Shown: positions 25,672 to 34,632 of the stretch, piece after piece
Layout: the number at the start of each line of letters is the position of its first letter
How positions within the stretch are numbered: the stretch's first letter is position 1
Assembly: GCA_964609825.1 (NCBI GenBank)
Contig: CAZSSH010000010.1
Coordinates: 434,001-498,000, forward strand
Source: CAZSSH01 sp964609825
GTDB lineage: Bacteria; Verrucomicrobiota; Lentisphaeria; Victivallales; Victivallaceae
DNA: 64,000 nucleotides
Reading direction: 5' to 3'
Notes under the pieces: generated by a model
Seen by the model: only the letters and a program-made list of their open reading frames with translations
Told to the model about the DNA's origin: nothing
Database searches by the model: none
Made by a program: the position numbers and the translations under genes

Positions 25672-26301
25672 TCATTTGGCGCTTGCGTTGCGATACAATT
25701 GGTGTTGCACAATATAATCGGCGACGGCGCCGTCAATTGCTTCCCTATTAATATGGCACCAATTCGGGTCTTTTGCCATTGAATTTCGGATTTCCGACGA
25801 AGATATTTGAAAAAAATCTCCGTAAACCACATTTTGACACAATTGCTCCGCAATCATGCGCGGCCACGCGGGCAAATCCTCCGGGCGGATATTTTGAGTT
25901 TTACTGCGGACATAAGTGATGACCGGATAACGCTCGACGAGTTCTTTGGCATGGTACCATAAGTGCAAGTCCCGCAAGCTGTCTTCGCCGATGATGAGGG
26001 AAAATTGGTGCTGCGCCTCAGTTTGACTCAAATAGTCCAAAATTTTAAGGGTGTAGGAGGGGGATAACTTGAGCGTATTTTCGACATCGCAGGGGATCAG
26101 ATTTTGTCGCGCGCGGACGGCCAGTTTGAGCATAGCCATGCGGTCAAAAAATGACACCTCCGCGCGGTCTTTATGAGGAGCGTGATAGGAGAGGGCAAGG
26201 TAAATTTGGTCGACTTTGCCGGTTGTCAAAACCGCCTCTGCCACCCCGGTGTGCCCGCGGTGGGGCGGGTTGAAACTGCCGCCGAAAAAACCGATTTTCA
26301 T
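25672..26301 (-). CDS. nadD: Nicotinate-nucleotide adenylyltransferase
   Basis: Makes deamido-NAD from nicotinate mononucleotide and ATP. The nucleotidyltransferase motif GGSFNPPHRGHTGVAEA begins at residue 7 and the C-terminal ISSSEIR motif (ISSTxIR type) is present. Length 209 is normal. The ATG at 26301 follows AAAAGGAG. First gene of a minus-strand operon with rsfS and a hypothetical gene; its promoter shares a 160-bp divergent region with the lipoprotein at 26463. Confidence 0.95.
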   Translation of the reverse strand: MKIGFFGGSFNPPHRGHTGVAEAVLTTGKVDQIYLALSYHAPHKDRAEVSFFDRMAMLKLAVRARQNLIPCDVENTLKLSPSYTLKILDYLSQTEAQHQFSLIIGEDSLRDLHLWYHAKELVERYPVITYVRSKTQNIRPEDLPAWPRMIAEQLCQNVVYGDFFQISSSEIRNSMAKDPNWCHINREAIDGAVADYIVQHQLYRNASAK

Positions 26302-26462
26302 GCAAAAACTCCTTTTTTCTATAAATTACGCCGAATTTTCAATAAAATCAATGGCATATTAAGAAAATGTGGGTTATATTTAATTAATTGCACCAATCCT
26401 GTCTTTTTTTCGTTTGCCGGGTTGGCGTGCGCGTTTTTTATGTACAAGCAAATGGATGCAAC

Positions 26463-27263
26463 ATGAGAATTGGACTCTTGACGGTTTCTTTGGTCGCTTT
26501 GCTGGCGGCTTTTTGCGGTTGCCAGTCGGATTTATATTATCAGGACCGCGCGGTCAACCGGGCGCGGGAATATTTGATTAAAAACGCGCCCGAGCTCACT
26601 GCCGAGGAAGTTTATTTTGTCAAATACACCAAGCCAAAGTTGCTCACCTCCGATGTCTTGAGCGGGCCGGTCATGTCCACCAACATTGACCCCAAGCTCG
26701 AGAGCGGTCAGCGGCAGGTTTGCGTGACGTGGGAAATCCCCGGGCGCAGCGATCTGTATATCGTCTTTGGCGTCTCCTCCGGGCGGATGGATTATTGGTA
26801 TCCCAACCGACTGATCCGCAAAAACTATGTGGTCGCGAGCTACCCGGTTAATTTGGCGATCGGGTTTGCCCGCAATTATGTGGAGCAAAATTATCAGACG
26901 TGGCTCTCGCCCACCGAGTACAACAATGTGCGTTTTAACAACCCGTGGATCATCCATACCAGATTTCCGCTGAGCGTCGACCCGATGGGGACATTGTCAG
27001 CCGAAGAGTATGAAAAAAAGAAGGCGACACTGGAGTCTGCCACTCAGTATTCACTCGTTTGGAAGGAGTCGGATGACGCTAAGCAGGTCATTGTCGCCTG
27101 CGGTACCTCCAAACCCAATATCGTGGGGTGGGCGATCAACTTTGTCGATATCATGGAGGCCAAAGAGTTGGAAGGTGCGACGATCAAAGTCATTCGCCCG
27201 CCGACCATTGAGGATACGGCCATTTCATTGGACGAGCAAGCTGTCGAGGAGCCTAAAAAATGA
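26463..27263 (+). CDS. Lipoprotein of unknown function preceding yicC
   Basis: Not recognised. The start at 26463 (MRIGLLTVSL) gives a clear lipoprotein signal, hydrophobic up to AAFCGC with the lipid Cys about residue 20; an upstream in-frame ATG would place 25 extra residues before the signal. The mature protein has about 247 residues, mixed alpha/beta: AREYLIKNAPELTAEEV, then RQVCVTWEIPGRSDLYIVFG, WYPNRLIRKNY and GTSKPNIVGWAINFVDI. No domain could be named. A weak -10 TATATT lies at 26375-26380. The stop overlaps the yicC start (ATGA), so the two are coupled, although yicC is a cytoplasmic RNase. Confidence 0.7.
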   Translation: MRIGLLTVSLVALLAAFCGCQSDLYYQDRAVNRAREYLIKNAPELTAEEVYFVKYTKPKLLTSDVLSGPVMSTNIDPKLESGQRQVCVTWEIPGRSDLYIVFGVSSGRMDYWYPNRLIRKNYVVASYPVNLAIGFARNYVEQNYQTWLSPTEYNNVRFNNPWIIHTRFPLSVDPMGTLSAEEYEKKKATLESATQYSLVWKESDDAKQVIVACGTSKPNIVGWAINFVDIMEAKELEGATIKVIRPPTIEDTAISLDEQAVEEPKK

Positions 27264-28132
27264 AGAGCATGACCGGTTTCGGCAAGGGCGGGAGCGATTT
27301 TTTGGACTATCAGCTGGCGGTGGAAGTGAGCTCCGTCAACCGCAAACAGCTGGAGGCGCGTATTTCCTTGCCTCCGGCGCTCTCCGAGCATGACGCGTTG
27401 ATCCGCAAAATGGTTGCCGAGAGTATCAGCCGCGGCGCGGTGTCGGTCAAAGTTTCGCTGGATTCGCAAAAAAAAGGCGGCTCCGCCGCAATCAACCGAG
27501 AGCTCTTGAATCAGCTGGTTGCCGAGTGCATCAAAGTGCGTCAGACATTCAGTTTGCCGCTTGCGGTCAATGTCGAGGAGCTTTTGAGCGTGCCCGGGGT
27601 GATGGAGTCGTCCGAGCAGCGTCCGGACAGTGAAACTTGCGGTACGGCTTTGCAACAGGCGATGGCGGCGGCGCTGGTCAATTTTGATAAAATGCGCATC
27701 TTGGAGGGCGGGCAGCTGCGCGAAGATTTGCTGGCCCGGCTGAGTCGCCTCAAAGAGTTGCTTAAGCAAATAGAGCCTTTGGCCGAAGAGGTGCCCGGCA
27801 ATTTAAAAAAGAAATTGCTCGAGAAGTTGGAAAAAGAGTCGCTGCTTGCCGATCCCAATGACGAGCGTTTGCTCAAAGAGGTGTTGTTTTACGCCGATAA
27901 GGCGGATGTGTGTGAGGAGATTACCCGTTTAAAAAGCCATTTTGTCCATATGGCGTCGTTTTTGGATGAAGTCGCGCCGGTGGGGCGCAGTATGGATTTT
28001 TTGATACAGGAAATGTTTCGCGAAATTACCACTTTGGGCAACAAGGTGGCCGGTTCGGCGGCGTCAGTCATGATCGTCGCCTTTAAAAGCGAATTGGAAA
28101 AAATGCGCGAACAGTTGCAAAACGTGGAGTAA
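27260..28132 (+). CDS. yicC: YicC-family endoribonuclease
   Basis: The family signature MTGFGKG is at residue 4 and the C-terminal half holds KADVCEEITRLKSHF, PVGRSMDFLIQEMFREI and TLGNKVAG, which are the most conserved YicC blocks. In E. coli YicC binds and cleaves the small RNA RyhB; that activity is family knowledge. Length 290 is normal. Overlaps the upstream lipoprotein by 4 bp and is followed 5 bp later by cysE. Confidence 0.95.
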   Translation: MKSMTGFGKGGSDFLDYQLAVEVSSVNRKQLEARISLPPALSEHDALIRKMVAESISRGAVSVKVSLDSQKKGGSAAINRELLNQLVAECIKVRQTFSLPLAVNVEELLSVPGVMESSEQRPDSETCGTALQQAMAAALVNFDKMRILEGGQLREDLLARLSRLKELLKQIEPLAEEVPGNLKKKLLEKLEKESLLADPNDERLLKEVLFYADKADVCEEITRLKSHFVHMASFLDEVAPVGRSMDFLIQEMFREITTLGNKVAGSAASVMIVAFKSELEKMREQLQNVE

Positions 28133-28137
28133 AATTT

Positions 28138-29061
28138 ATGACCAGGCAATTTGATAACAGTCATTTAAACCGTCTCACCGAGGCGATTAATCAAACTTAT
28201 GTGGACATGGTCGGCGTCAATCACATCGACGGCGGCAATTTGCCCCACCGCAGTGAAATCGTCGGCTCGCTGGAGAAAATCCTCGAAGTCATTTTTCCGG
28301 GATTTGACCGCAAGCTGCCCTCGAGCCTCGAGGATGTGACGCGGCAGACGCCCAAGCTTTTGGAGGAGATCTACCACTCGCTTTACGACCAGATCTGCCG
28401 GGTGTTTTATTACCAGTGCGGCACCGGGCGCGATTGCCAAAATTGCGACGCCACCGAGCGCATCAAAACCTCGATTTACGCCTTGCTCGACTTTTTGCCG
28501 CAGCTGCGCGAAATCGTCAAAAAAGACGTCGCCTCCGCTTATGCCGGGGATCCGGCGGCGAGCAGTTATGACGAAATTATTTTGAGCTATCCGGGGATCA
28601 AAGCGATCACCATTCAACGTTTGGCGCATGTTTTGTATCAGACCAAAACGCCGTTGATCCCGCGTATGATGACCGAGTATGCCCATGGCATCACCGGGAT
28701 CGACATCCATCCCGGCGCAGCGCTCGGGCAGGGGGTATTTATTGACCACGGCACCGGCGTCATCATCGGCGAAACCGCGGTCATTGGCGACAATGTCCGG
28801 ATTTATCAGGGAGTGACGCTGGGGGCTTTGAATTTTCCCAAAGACGCCTGCGGTATGTTGATCAAGGGAGCCAAACGCCATCCGACTATCGGCAACAATG
28901 TGACAATTTACGCCGGGGCGGCCGTCTTGGGCGACATTGTCATCGGCGACAATTGCGTGATTGGCGGCAATGTCTGGCTTACCGAGAGTTTGCCCCCGGG
29001 CACCAAGGTTACGGCCAGCATCTCCGAGTATAAAGTGCGTTACGCCGGAGATAAAAAATAA
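28138..29061 (+). CDS. cysE: Serine O-acetyltransferase
   Basis: Acetyl-CoA plus L-serine give O-acetylserine for cysteine synthesis. The N-terminal ~175 residues are helical (long type, as in EpsC and plant SAT); the C terminus is a left-handed beta helix of hexapeptide repeats: DIHPGAALGQGVFIDHGTG, VVIGETAVIGDN-like turns, GAKRHPTIGNNVTIYAGA. The catalytic His is in DIHPGA and the DHGTGVIIGE segment is diagnostic for SAT. The C-terminal tail (EYKVRYAGDKK) lacks the usual terminal Ile that docks CysK. RBS GGAG. Its stop overlaps yggS (TAATG). Confidence 0.95.
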   Translation: MTRQFDNSHLNRLTEAINQTYVDMVGVNHIDGGNLPHRSEIVGSLEKILEVIFPGFDRKLPSSLEDVTRQTPKLLEEIYHSLYDQICRVFYYQCGTGRDCQNCDATERIKTSIYALLDFLPQLREIVKKDVASAYAGDPAASSYDEIILSYPGIKAITIQRLAHVLYQTKTPLIPRMMTEYAHGITGIDIHPGAALGQGVFIDHGTGVIIGETAVIGDNVRIYQGVTLGALNFPKDACGMLIKGAKRHPTIGNNVTIYAGAAVLGDIVIGDNCVIGGNVWLTESLPPGTKVTASISEYKVRYAGDKK

Positions 29062-29723
29062 TGTCGCAAGTGGTGGAAAATTTCCGCCGCTTGGAGGCGC
29101 AAGTTGCCGCGATTTCGCCGTCGGCAAAAATTTTGGCAGTGAGCAAGACCTTCGGCATTGAGGCCATTCGTGAGCTGTATGATGCGGGCGTGCGCGAGTT
29201 CGGCGAGAGCCGGCTGGAGGAATTGGCGCAAAAACAAACAGTGCTTCCCAAAGATATTGTCTGGCACTTTATCGGCCGTTTGCAGGCCAACAAGGTGCGT
29301 AAAGTGATACAATTTTCGCAATTCATCGAGTCGGTGGACTCCTTGAGTTTGCTGCAGCGCATTGATCGGATTGCCGGGGAGGAACAGCTGCACATTACTT
29401 GTCTTTTGGAGGTCAATGTCTCCGGTGAGGCAAGCAAGACCGGGTTTGCCCCCGCCGATGTGGGGCCGGTCTTGGCTCAAGCGTCGGCTATGGAGCATGT
29501 GACATGCCAAGGGTTGATGACGATGGCTCCGTTGACGGCTGATGAACGGGAGTTGACGCAACACTTTGCCGGCTTGCGCGATTGCCGCGACCGTTTGCGG
29601 CAAATTTCGGGTTTAACGCTGCCGGTGCTGTCGATGGGTATGAGCAATGATTTTAAGATTGCCGCCAAGTGCGGCTCGACCGAGCTTCGGATCGGAAGTT
29701 TAATCTTTGGAGCGCGTAATTAA
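29061..29723 (+). CDS. Pyridoxal phosphate homeostasis protein (YggS/PLPBP)
   Basis: A PLP-binding TIM-barrel protein that keeps free PLP in balance. KILAVSKTFGIEAIRELYDAG holds the PLP lysine (VSKT), GESRLEEL stands where GENyvQE is usual, and WHFIGRLQANKVRKV and VLSMGMSNDFKIAAKCGSTELRIGS are family blocks (given in parts: LSMGMSNDF and GSTELRIG). Length 220 is normal. Coupled to cysE upstream; the next gene starts on the base after its stop. Confidence 0.94.
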   Translation: MSQVVENFRRLEAQVAAISPSAKILAVSKTFGIEAIRELYDAGVREFGESRLEELAQKQTVLPKDIVWHFIGRLQANKVRKVIQFSQFIESVDSLSLLQRIDRIAGEEQLHITCLLEVNVSGEASKTGFAPADVGPVLAQASAMEHVTCQGLMTMAPLTADERELTQHFAGLRDCRDRLRQISGLTLPVLSMGMSNDFKIAAKCGSTELRIGSLIFGARN

Positions 29724-31031
29724 ATGAAAAAATGGGTAGTCATTTGGGCTTTATGCAGCATGATTTCGATGCTGTCGGCACAGGATTTTTGGAGCTTTGT
29801 CGAGCAAAAAAAGGCCCTTTGGGACTTTGATGCCAGTGCGGTCGAGGAGAAATTTCCCAAATATTTCAAATTTGTCGATGACACCAATCAGGCGCTGCGC
29901 TTCAACGGGAGCGGCCGCAATACTCAGTATTTAACGGTTGGCAACTCGGATATTTATGAAATCATCATCGATTTTAAAAATCAAAAGATCCGCAAAATTT
30001 CGATGTCACTTTACAATCGCGGCGACTCCGGCAAGTGGGCGGAGGAAAAGTTTAAGAAGACGCTGGAGGAAGCCCGGACCAAAATTGTTGAGCTGGTCGG
30101 CAAAAATGTCGTCCCCGTAGAGCGCAGCGACCGCTTAAACGGTGAAAAAGTGAGTTTGTGCAACTACAGTACCCCGGATATGGATCTGGTGCTGCGCTGG
30201 AGCGGTGCCTCCAACTCAAACCGTGAGCCGGAGTATCTTTACATCGATGTTTATTATCCCGGCGAGGGGCCCAAAGATTTGCGCAAAGATTTCAAGATCG
30301 AAGTCGTCGCCAAGGGGTTGGAAAAAAATGTCAAAAATGATGAATTAGGCCGTTATATCGATGTGCCGATGGTCGATCAGGGGCAAAAGGGGTATTGCGT
30401 CGCCGCTGCGGTTGAGCGGATGATGCGCTATTACGGCTCCAATGTCGATCAGCACACCATTGCCCAGGTAGCCGACTCGGATTCCGATCGGGGGACCAGC
30501 ATCACTAAAACGCTGGAGACGCTGGGTAGATTGGAGAATAAATTCGGGATTAAAATCAAGCTCTATTACGGGTTTGAAGAATTTGACCAGCAGGGCAGTT
30601 TTAATGAGTTTGTCAACAATTATAACCGGGCCGCCAAACAAGCCAAAAAAAAGCAGCTTGACGTGGATAATTATCTCGGAGCCAAAGGCAAGTATTTTCC
30701 TGACAAATTTCTTGCCGCTGCCGATATGGAGCTCTTTATCCAGGCCCGGCAAAAAGAAAAAGCCGATTACAAAAAATTTATTGAGATGATTCACGAAAAG
30801 ATCAACACCGGCACCCCGGTCCTTTGGGGTGTTATTGTGTTTCCGGGGCAGGACGGTGCCGCCAGAGTCGGCCGTCATATGCGCATCATCAACGGTTATA
30901 ATGATAAAGAAAATTCCCTCATCTACACCGACTCGTGGGGAGCCGGCCACGAGCGCAAAAAAATGAAGTATGAGGATGCCTACGGCATTACCACTGTGGT
31001 CATCGGCCTGGAGCCGAAAAAAATAAAATAA
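29724..31031 (+). CDS. Secreted C39-like (papain-fold) cysteine protease
   Basis: A signal peptide (MKKWVVIWALCSMISMLSA) precedes an N-terminal domain of about 190 residues of unknown fold. The catalytic domain (about 210-435) has Gln and Cys225 in DQGQKGYCVAAAVERMM, His385 in GRHMRIINGY and Asp403 in YTDSWG, the expected order of a papain-like C39/C39_2 domain. It has no ABC transporter fusion, so it is not a bacteriocin exporter. Substrate unknown. It begins immediately after the yggS stop but exports its product, so co-transcription need not mean related function. Confidence 0.8.
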   Translation: MKKWVVIWALCSMISMLSAQDFWSFVEQKKALWDFDASAVEEKFPKYFKFVDDTNQALRFNGSGRNTQYLTVGNSDIYEIIIDFKNQKIRKISMSLYNRGDSGKWAEEKFKKTLEEARTKIVELVGKNVVPVERSDRLNGEKVSLCNYSTPDMDLVLRWSGASNSNREPEYLYIDVYYPGEGPKDLRKDFKIEVVAKGLEKNVKNDELGRYIDVPMVDQGQKGYCVAAAVERMMRYYGSNVDQHTIAQVADSDSDRGTSITKTLETLGRLENKFGIKIKLYYGFEEFDQQGSFNEFVNNYNRAAKQAKKKQLDVDNYLGAKGKYFPDKFLAAADMELFIQARQKEKADYKKFIEMIHEKINTGTPVLWGVIVFPGQDGAARVGRHMRIINGYNDKENSLIYTDSWGAGHERKKMKYEDAYGITTVVIGLEPKKIK

Positions 31032-31044
31032 ACAAGGAGTTGCT

Positions 31045-31959
31045 ATGTATTACACCGGATTTGCCGACGAAGCCGCCGTCGACATCGGCGGACAGATTGC
31101 CGCCACCAAAGCTTTGGGGTGGAAATTTATCGAGTCCCGCAACGTCAACGGCAAAAACCTCCATGATTTGCCCGAGGATGAGTTTGAACAGACCGCCGCC
31201 ATCTTACGGGCGTCGCAAGTTAACGTTAATTGTTTTGGGAGCGCCATTGCCAACTGGCAGTGCGATCCCATTAAGGAAGAGGATTTCCAACGCTCAATTG
31301 AGCAACTCAAGCGCGCGATTGTGCGGATGCAGAAACTCAAATCTACCATGTTGCGCGGCATGAGTTTCAAGGCGCAGTGGGACCGTCCGGCGTTTGACCC
31401 CGAGGTCGAGGCCAATGTTTTCCGCAAAGTCGAGTTTTTGGTCAAAATGTGCGAAGACGCCGGAATTCTCTATTTGCATGAAAACTGCAACAATTACGGC
31501 GGTATGTCCTGGAAACACACCTTGAAACTGCTCGACAAAATCAAGTCGCCCAATTTCCGGCTGGTGTTTGACACCGGCAATCCGGTGATGGCTTATGACC
31601 GTGCCCACGGCGACAAACTTGACAAGCGTCAGAGCTCCTGGGAGTTTTACGCCAATGTTCGTGAGTTTATTGAGTATGTCCACATCAAAGACGCCAAGTA
31701 TTTGGGTGAGTCCGAGGACGGCGGTTTTGCCAAAGTGGAATTCACTTTCCCGGGTGAGGGCGACGGCGATGTCGAAAAAATTGTGACCGATCTTTTGCAC
31801 AACAATTACGATGGCGGCTTCTCCATGGAGCCCCACATGAAACTGGTGTTTCATGACAACCAGAGCGGCGAAGATAAAGAGCGTGAAAAACGCGAGAACT
31901 ACGTTGAATACGGCAAACGCTTTATGGCTTTGGTCGAGAAGTGCAAATCTAAAAAATGA
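31045..31959 (+). CDS. Sugar phosphate isomerase/epimerase (AP endonuclease-2-fold TIM barrel)
   Basis: A xylose-isomerase-like TIM barrel of about 304 residues. Metal-site candidates are Glu in YLHENCNN, Asp in LVFDTGNPVM, His in YVHIKDAKY and Glu in SMEPHMK. This fits sugar isomerases, epimerases and inosose dehydratases; exact substrate unknown. RBS AAGGAG. The next gene, an MFS permease, overlaps its stop (ATGA), suggesting import and isomerisation of the same sugar. Confidence 0.85.
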   Translation: MYYTGFADEAAVDIGGQIAATKALGWKFIESRNVNGKNLHDLPEDEFEQTAAILRASQVNVNCFGSAIANWQCDPIKEEDFQRSIEQLKRAIVRMQKLKSTMLRGMSFKAQWDRPAFDPEVEANVFRKVEFLVKMCEDAGILYLHENCNNYGGMSWKHTLKLLDKIKSPNFRLVFDTGNPVMAYDRAHGDKLDKRQSSWEFYANVREFIEYVHIKDAKYLGESEDGGFAKVEFTFPGEGDGDVEKIVTDLLHNNYDGGFSMEPHMKLVFHDNQSGEDKEREKRENYVEYGKRFMALVEKCKSKK

Positions 31960-33221
31960 TCTATTCCGGTCCGGCGTTGACTCCGGCCCAGCAACGCTCG
32001 TCGCAAACCAATTATAATTACTTTAACTCGCTCAATGGCACCTCTTACATGTGCACGGGCGAGGTGGTGATCCTTTTGTTTGCGATGAAGCTGGATTGCC
32101 CCGATTATTTTGTGGCAATTTTGGGGGCATTGCTGTACTTGAGTTATCTCGCCTTGCCGTTGGGAAAAGTTGTCGCCGCCCGGGTTGGCGCGGCGCAGAG
32201 CCAGGCCGTGTTTTGGGTGATGCGCAATGTCTCGGCATTGATCATCGCCTCGGCCTCGGTGGTGATGCTCTTTGGAGCGCAACGTTTTGCTTTGGGCTTA
32301 GTGCTGGTTGGCGGATTTTTGTTTTACGCCTGCCGAAATGCCGGGATTGCCTTGTCGCAGCCGCTGGTGGCGGAGATTACCACCAGTCACAACCGGGCGC
32401 GTTTTATCGGGCGGACAACCGCACTGTTTTACATCTCGGCGCTGGCGGCGCTGGCGTTAGTCTCGGGCTTGACGCGGTTGACCCAGAGCGTTTGGATGCT
32501 GACCGCGATTATAATCTTTGGTTCGCTGGTGGGGATTACCTCCTCCAAGTTTATCAGACGCATCGATGAGACCGAAAATTTGCGCCGGTCCGCCGCCAAG
32601 CCGTTGTACGGCGAGATGATGCGGCTGCGTGGTGTCCGGCAGCTCAACTGGATCATCATCGTCGGTTTTTTCATCAACTTGGGGGTGATCTTTATGATCC
32701 CGACTTCCATGTTGGTGTTAAAGCGCGGGTACAATGTCAATGACAGTGACGCCTTGCTTTTTTCCATGGTGCAATATGCGTGTGCGATATTTGCGTCATA
32801 TCACTCGGGGAAATTCATCAACCGTTTCGGCGCCCGGCAGGTGATGCTCTCGGCTTACACTCTATTATTAATGATCGGTATTTTTTGGCTGGCGGCGCCC
32901 GGCGTGTTTCACTGGTATTTTGCAGCGATCCCGTTTGTGATTGCCGGATGCGCCTCGGTGACTGCCAACAATACTTTTTTGCATTATTTTTTGACGGCGA
33001 TACCGGAGAACCGGCGGGTCAGCGCCTCAATGGTGATTTCGGTGATTATCGGCGCCGGGGCGGGGATGGTCGGGATGTTTGCGGGTAGTTGGATTTTAAA
33101 ACTCGTTGAGAGTCATACCCCTGATATGCTGCTTCTGAATCGCTACCGGATCTTTTTTGCGGCGGTGATTGTAATCGCGGCAACCGGCTTGGTGGCGATC
33201 CGTAAATTGCGCAATTTGTAA
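31956..33221 (+). CDS. Major facilitator superfamily transporter
   Basis: About twelve hydrophobic segments in 421 residues. The cytoplasmic loop after segment 2 carries a GKVVAARVGA-like stretch, and the central loop about residues 200-230 is polar (RRIDETENLRRSAAK). Many Lentisphaerota and Verrucomicrobia sugar loci hold such permeases beside isomerase-like TIM barrels. Coupled to the upstream TIM barrel by a 4-bp overlap. Substrate unknown, probably a monosaccharide. Followed by an inverted repeat and then the ROK promoter. Confidence 0.82.
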   Translation: MIYSGPALTPAQQRSSQTNYNYFNSLNGTSYMCTGEVVILLFAMKLDCPDYFVAILGALLYLSYLALPLGKVVAARVGAAQSQAVFWVMRNVSALIIASASVVMLFGAQRFALGLVLVGGFLFYACRNAGIALSQPLVAEITTSHNRARFIGRTTALFYISALAALALVSGLTRLTQSVWMLTAIIIFGSLVGITSSKFIRRIDETENLRRSAAKPLYGEMMRLRGVRQLNWIIIVGFFINLGVIFMIPTSMLVLKRGYNVNDSDALLFSMVQYACAIFASYHSGKFINRFGARQVMLSAYTLLLMIGIFWLAAPGVFHWYFAAIPFVIAGCASVTANNTFLHYFLTAIPENRRVSASMVISVIIGAGAGMVGMFAGSWILKLVESHTPDMLLLNRYRIFFAAVIVIAATGLVAIRKLRNL

Positions 33222-33235
33222 TTTTTTGCCTGCAT

Positions 33236-33260
33236 AATTTGTTTATTTTTTGAACAAATT
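33236..33260. promoter_or_regulatory. Inverted repeat upstream of the ROK repressor gene
   Basis: AATTTGTT (33236-33243) and AACAAATT (33253-33260) are perfect 8-bp arms separated by 9 bp. No T run follows on the plus strand. It could be an operator for the ROK protein or the end of the MFS transcript. Confidence 0.4.
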
Positions 33261-33314
33261 ATGGATTATTTATCAAATTATATGTGATTTTATTCAAATA
33301 ATAAACTAAATTGC

Positions 33315-33343
33315 TTGACTTTTTGGCCGCCGTTGGGTATAAT
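33315..33343 (+). promoter_or_regulatory. Strong promoter of the ROK repressor gene and downstream carbohydrate operon
   Basis: TTGACT (33315-33320), 17-bp spacer, consensus TATAAT (33338-33343). Confidence 0.7.
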
Positions 33344-33378
33344 TAATAATATAGAAAATACCGCAACGCAGGATGCAA

Positions 33379-34614
33379 ATGAGTAATTTTTTTGATCTCT
33401 TTTTGAAACGCTTCCCGGAAATCAGCTTCAATCCCCGGCTGTCGGCTATTTTGCAAACTATCCTTGATGAAAACGGCTTGAGCCGCACTGATATCACCGG
33501 CCGCTTTGACATTTCCAAGGCATTGGTCACCAAATACATTGATCAGCTGCTGGCCGCCAATATCGTCGAGGAGGCGGAGTCGCTGGAGAGCGCCCGCGGG
33601 CGGCGGCCGGTGGTGCTCAAACTGAGGCACAATCTCTTTTTTAGCGCCGGTCTTGACTTTTATGACAGCACCGAAGTTCGCGGCGCCGTCATCAATGCCC
33701 ACGGCGAAACTGTGGTCGAAGAGAATCTTTCGCTCCCTTTGGCAATTTCTCCCCAGGAGAAATGCGAGCGGGCAGCGGCGCTTTTAGAGCATTTGGCCGA
33801 ATCAGCAAACATCGGTCGCGAGGCGGTTGCCGGGTGCGGTGTGTCGCTCACCGGGATTTTAAGCCCGGAGACCGGCGAGGTGGTTAGCTCTGCCCAGTTT
33901 CAGACCCATCGCAGCATCAATATGGTGCGCATGCTCCGCAAACGCTGGGAGCTCGATTATCGTTTGATCAACTGTTCGCATTTGTCGGCGTTGCTCGAGA
34001 AACGCATCGGCCACGCCTGCAACATGCGCAACTTTTTGTCGCTGGTGACCGGCTACGGGCTTGGGATTATGATTGACGGCAAACTTTACCGCGGCCACCA
34101 GCTCAATGCCGGGGAGGCGGGTTATATGCAAATCGCGGCCAATTCCGGACGCGTCGATGCCGACGGTCGGCGCGGCACTTTAAATCAATTGGCCGCGCCG
34201 CACCGGGTTACCGACCAATTGGAGAAAATCGTCAGAAATGGCGGTTATACCAAAGCAGCGGAGTTGAAAGGGGAGCACCAGCATATCATTTGGGATGCGG
34301 TGGTTAATGCTTATGCCGCCGGAGATCAGCTTTGCGGTAAACTTATCAGTGAAAATTTTGAAATCATCGGCAAGGCGGTGGTTAATCTCGCTTATATTTT
34401 TAATCCCGAGGCAATTTTTTTGCCCGAGTGGACCAATCGCTGCCACGAGGTTTCGCTTGATGTCGTCAACCGCCAGATGGGACACTACGGAACCAGACAT
34501 TGGGGCCTGAAAACTCAAATTCTGAGTTCGGCATGCCGCGCCGAAGATTTCGCCGCCGGGGCGGCGCTGTTGCCGTTGCTGCATTGTTTCAGTGATCAAA
34601 CACACATTTTATAA
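33379..34614 (+). CDS. ROK-family (NagC/XylR-like) transcriptional repressor
   Basis: An N-terminal winged helix (SAILQTILDENGLSRTDITGR, then ISKALVTKYIDQLL) is followed by a sugar-kinase-like ROK domain with LNAGEAGYMQI. The usual cysteine zinc motif of ROK proteins is not seen: the equivalent segment reads NSGRVDADGRRGTLNQ. Start: ATG at 33379 is 5 bp from CAGGA; the ATG at 33373 overlaps that site and is less likely. About 411 residues. It lies between the transporter pair upstream and the pseudopilin-GH2 operon downstream and probably controls one or both through a sugar effector. Confidence 0.88.
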   Translation: MSNFFDLFLKRFPEISFNPRLSAILQTILDENGLSRTDITGRFDISKALVTKYIDQLLAANIVEEAESLESARGRRPVVLKLRHNLFFSAGLDFYDSTEVRGAVINAHGETVVEENLSLPLAISPQEKCERAAALLEHLAESANIGREAVAGCGVSLTGILSPETGEVVSSAQFQTHRSINMVRMLRKRWELDYRLINCSHLSALLEKRIGHACNMRNFLSLVTGYGLGIMIDGKLYRGHQLNAGEAGYMQIAANSGRVDADGRRGTLNQLAAPHRVTDQLEKIVRNGGYTKAAELKGEHQHIIWDAVVNAYAAGDQLCGKLISENFEIIGKAVVNLAYIFNPEAIFLPEWTNRCHEVSLDVVNRQMGHYGTRHWGLKTQILSSACRAEDFAAGAALLPLLHCFSDQTHIL

Positions 34615-34632
34615 TCAACCAAGGAGGTCGTT

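Noticed and set aside
28165..29127. 320-codon minus-strand frame
   Set aside because: Antisense to cysE with hexapeptide repeats; no RBS and unusual composition.
33236..33260. Intrinsic terminator of the MFS gene
   Set aside because: The stem is AT-rich and not followed by a T run; an operator is at least as likely.
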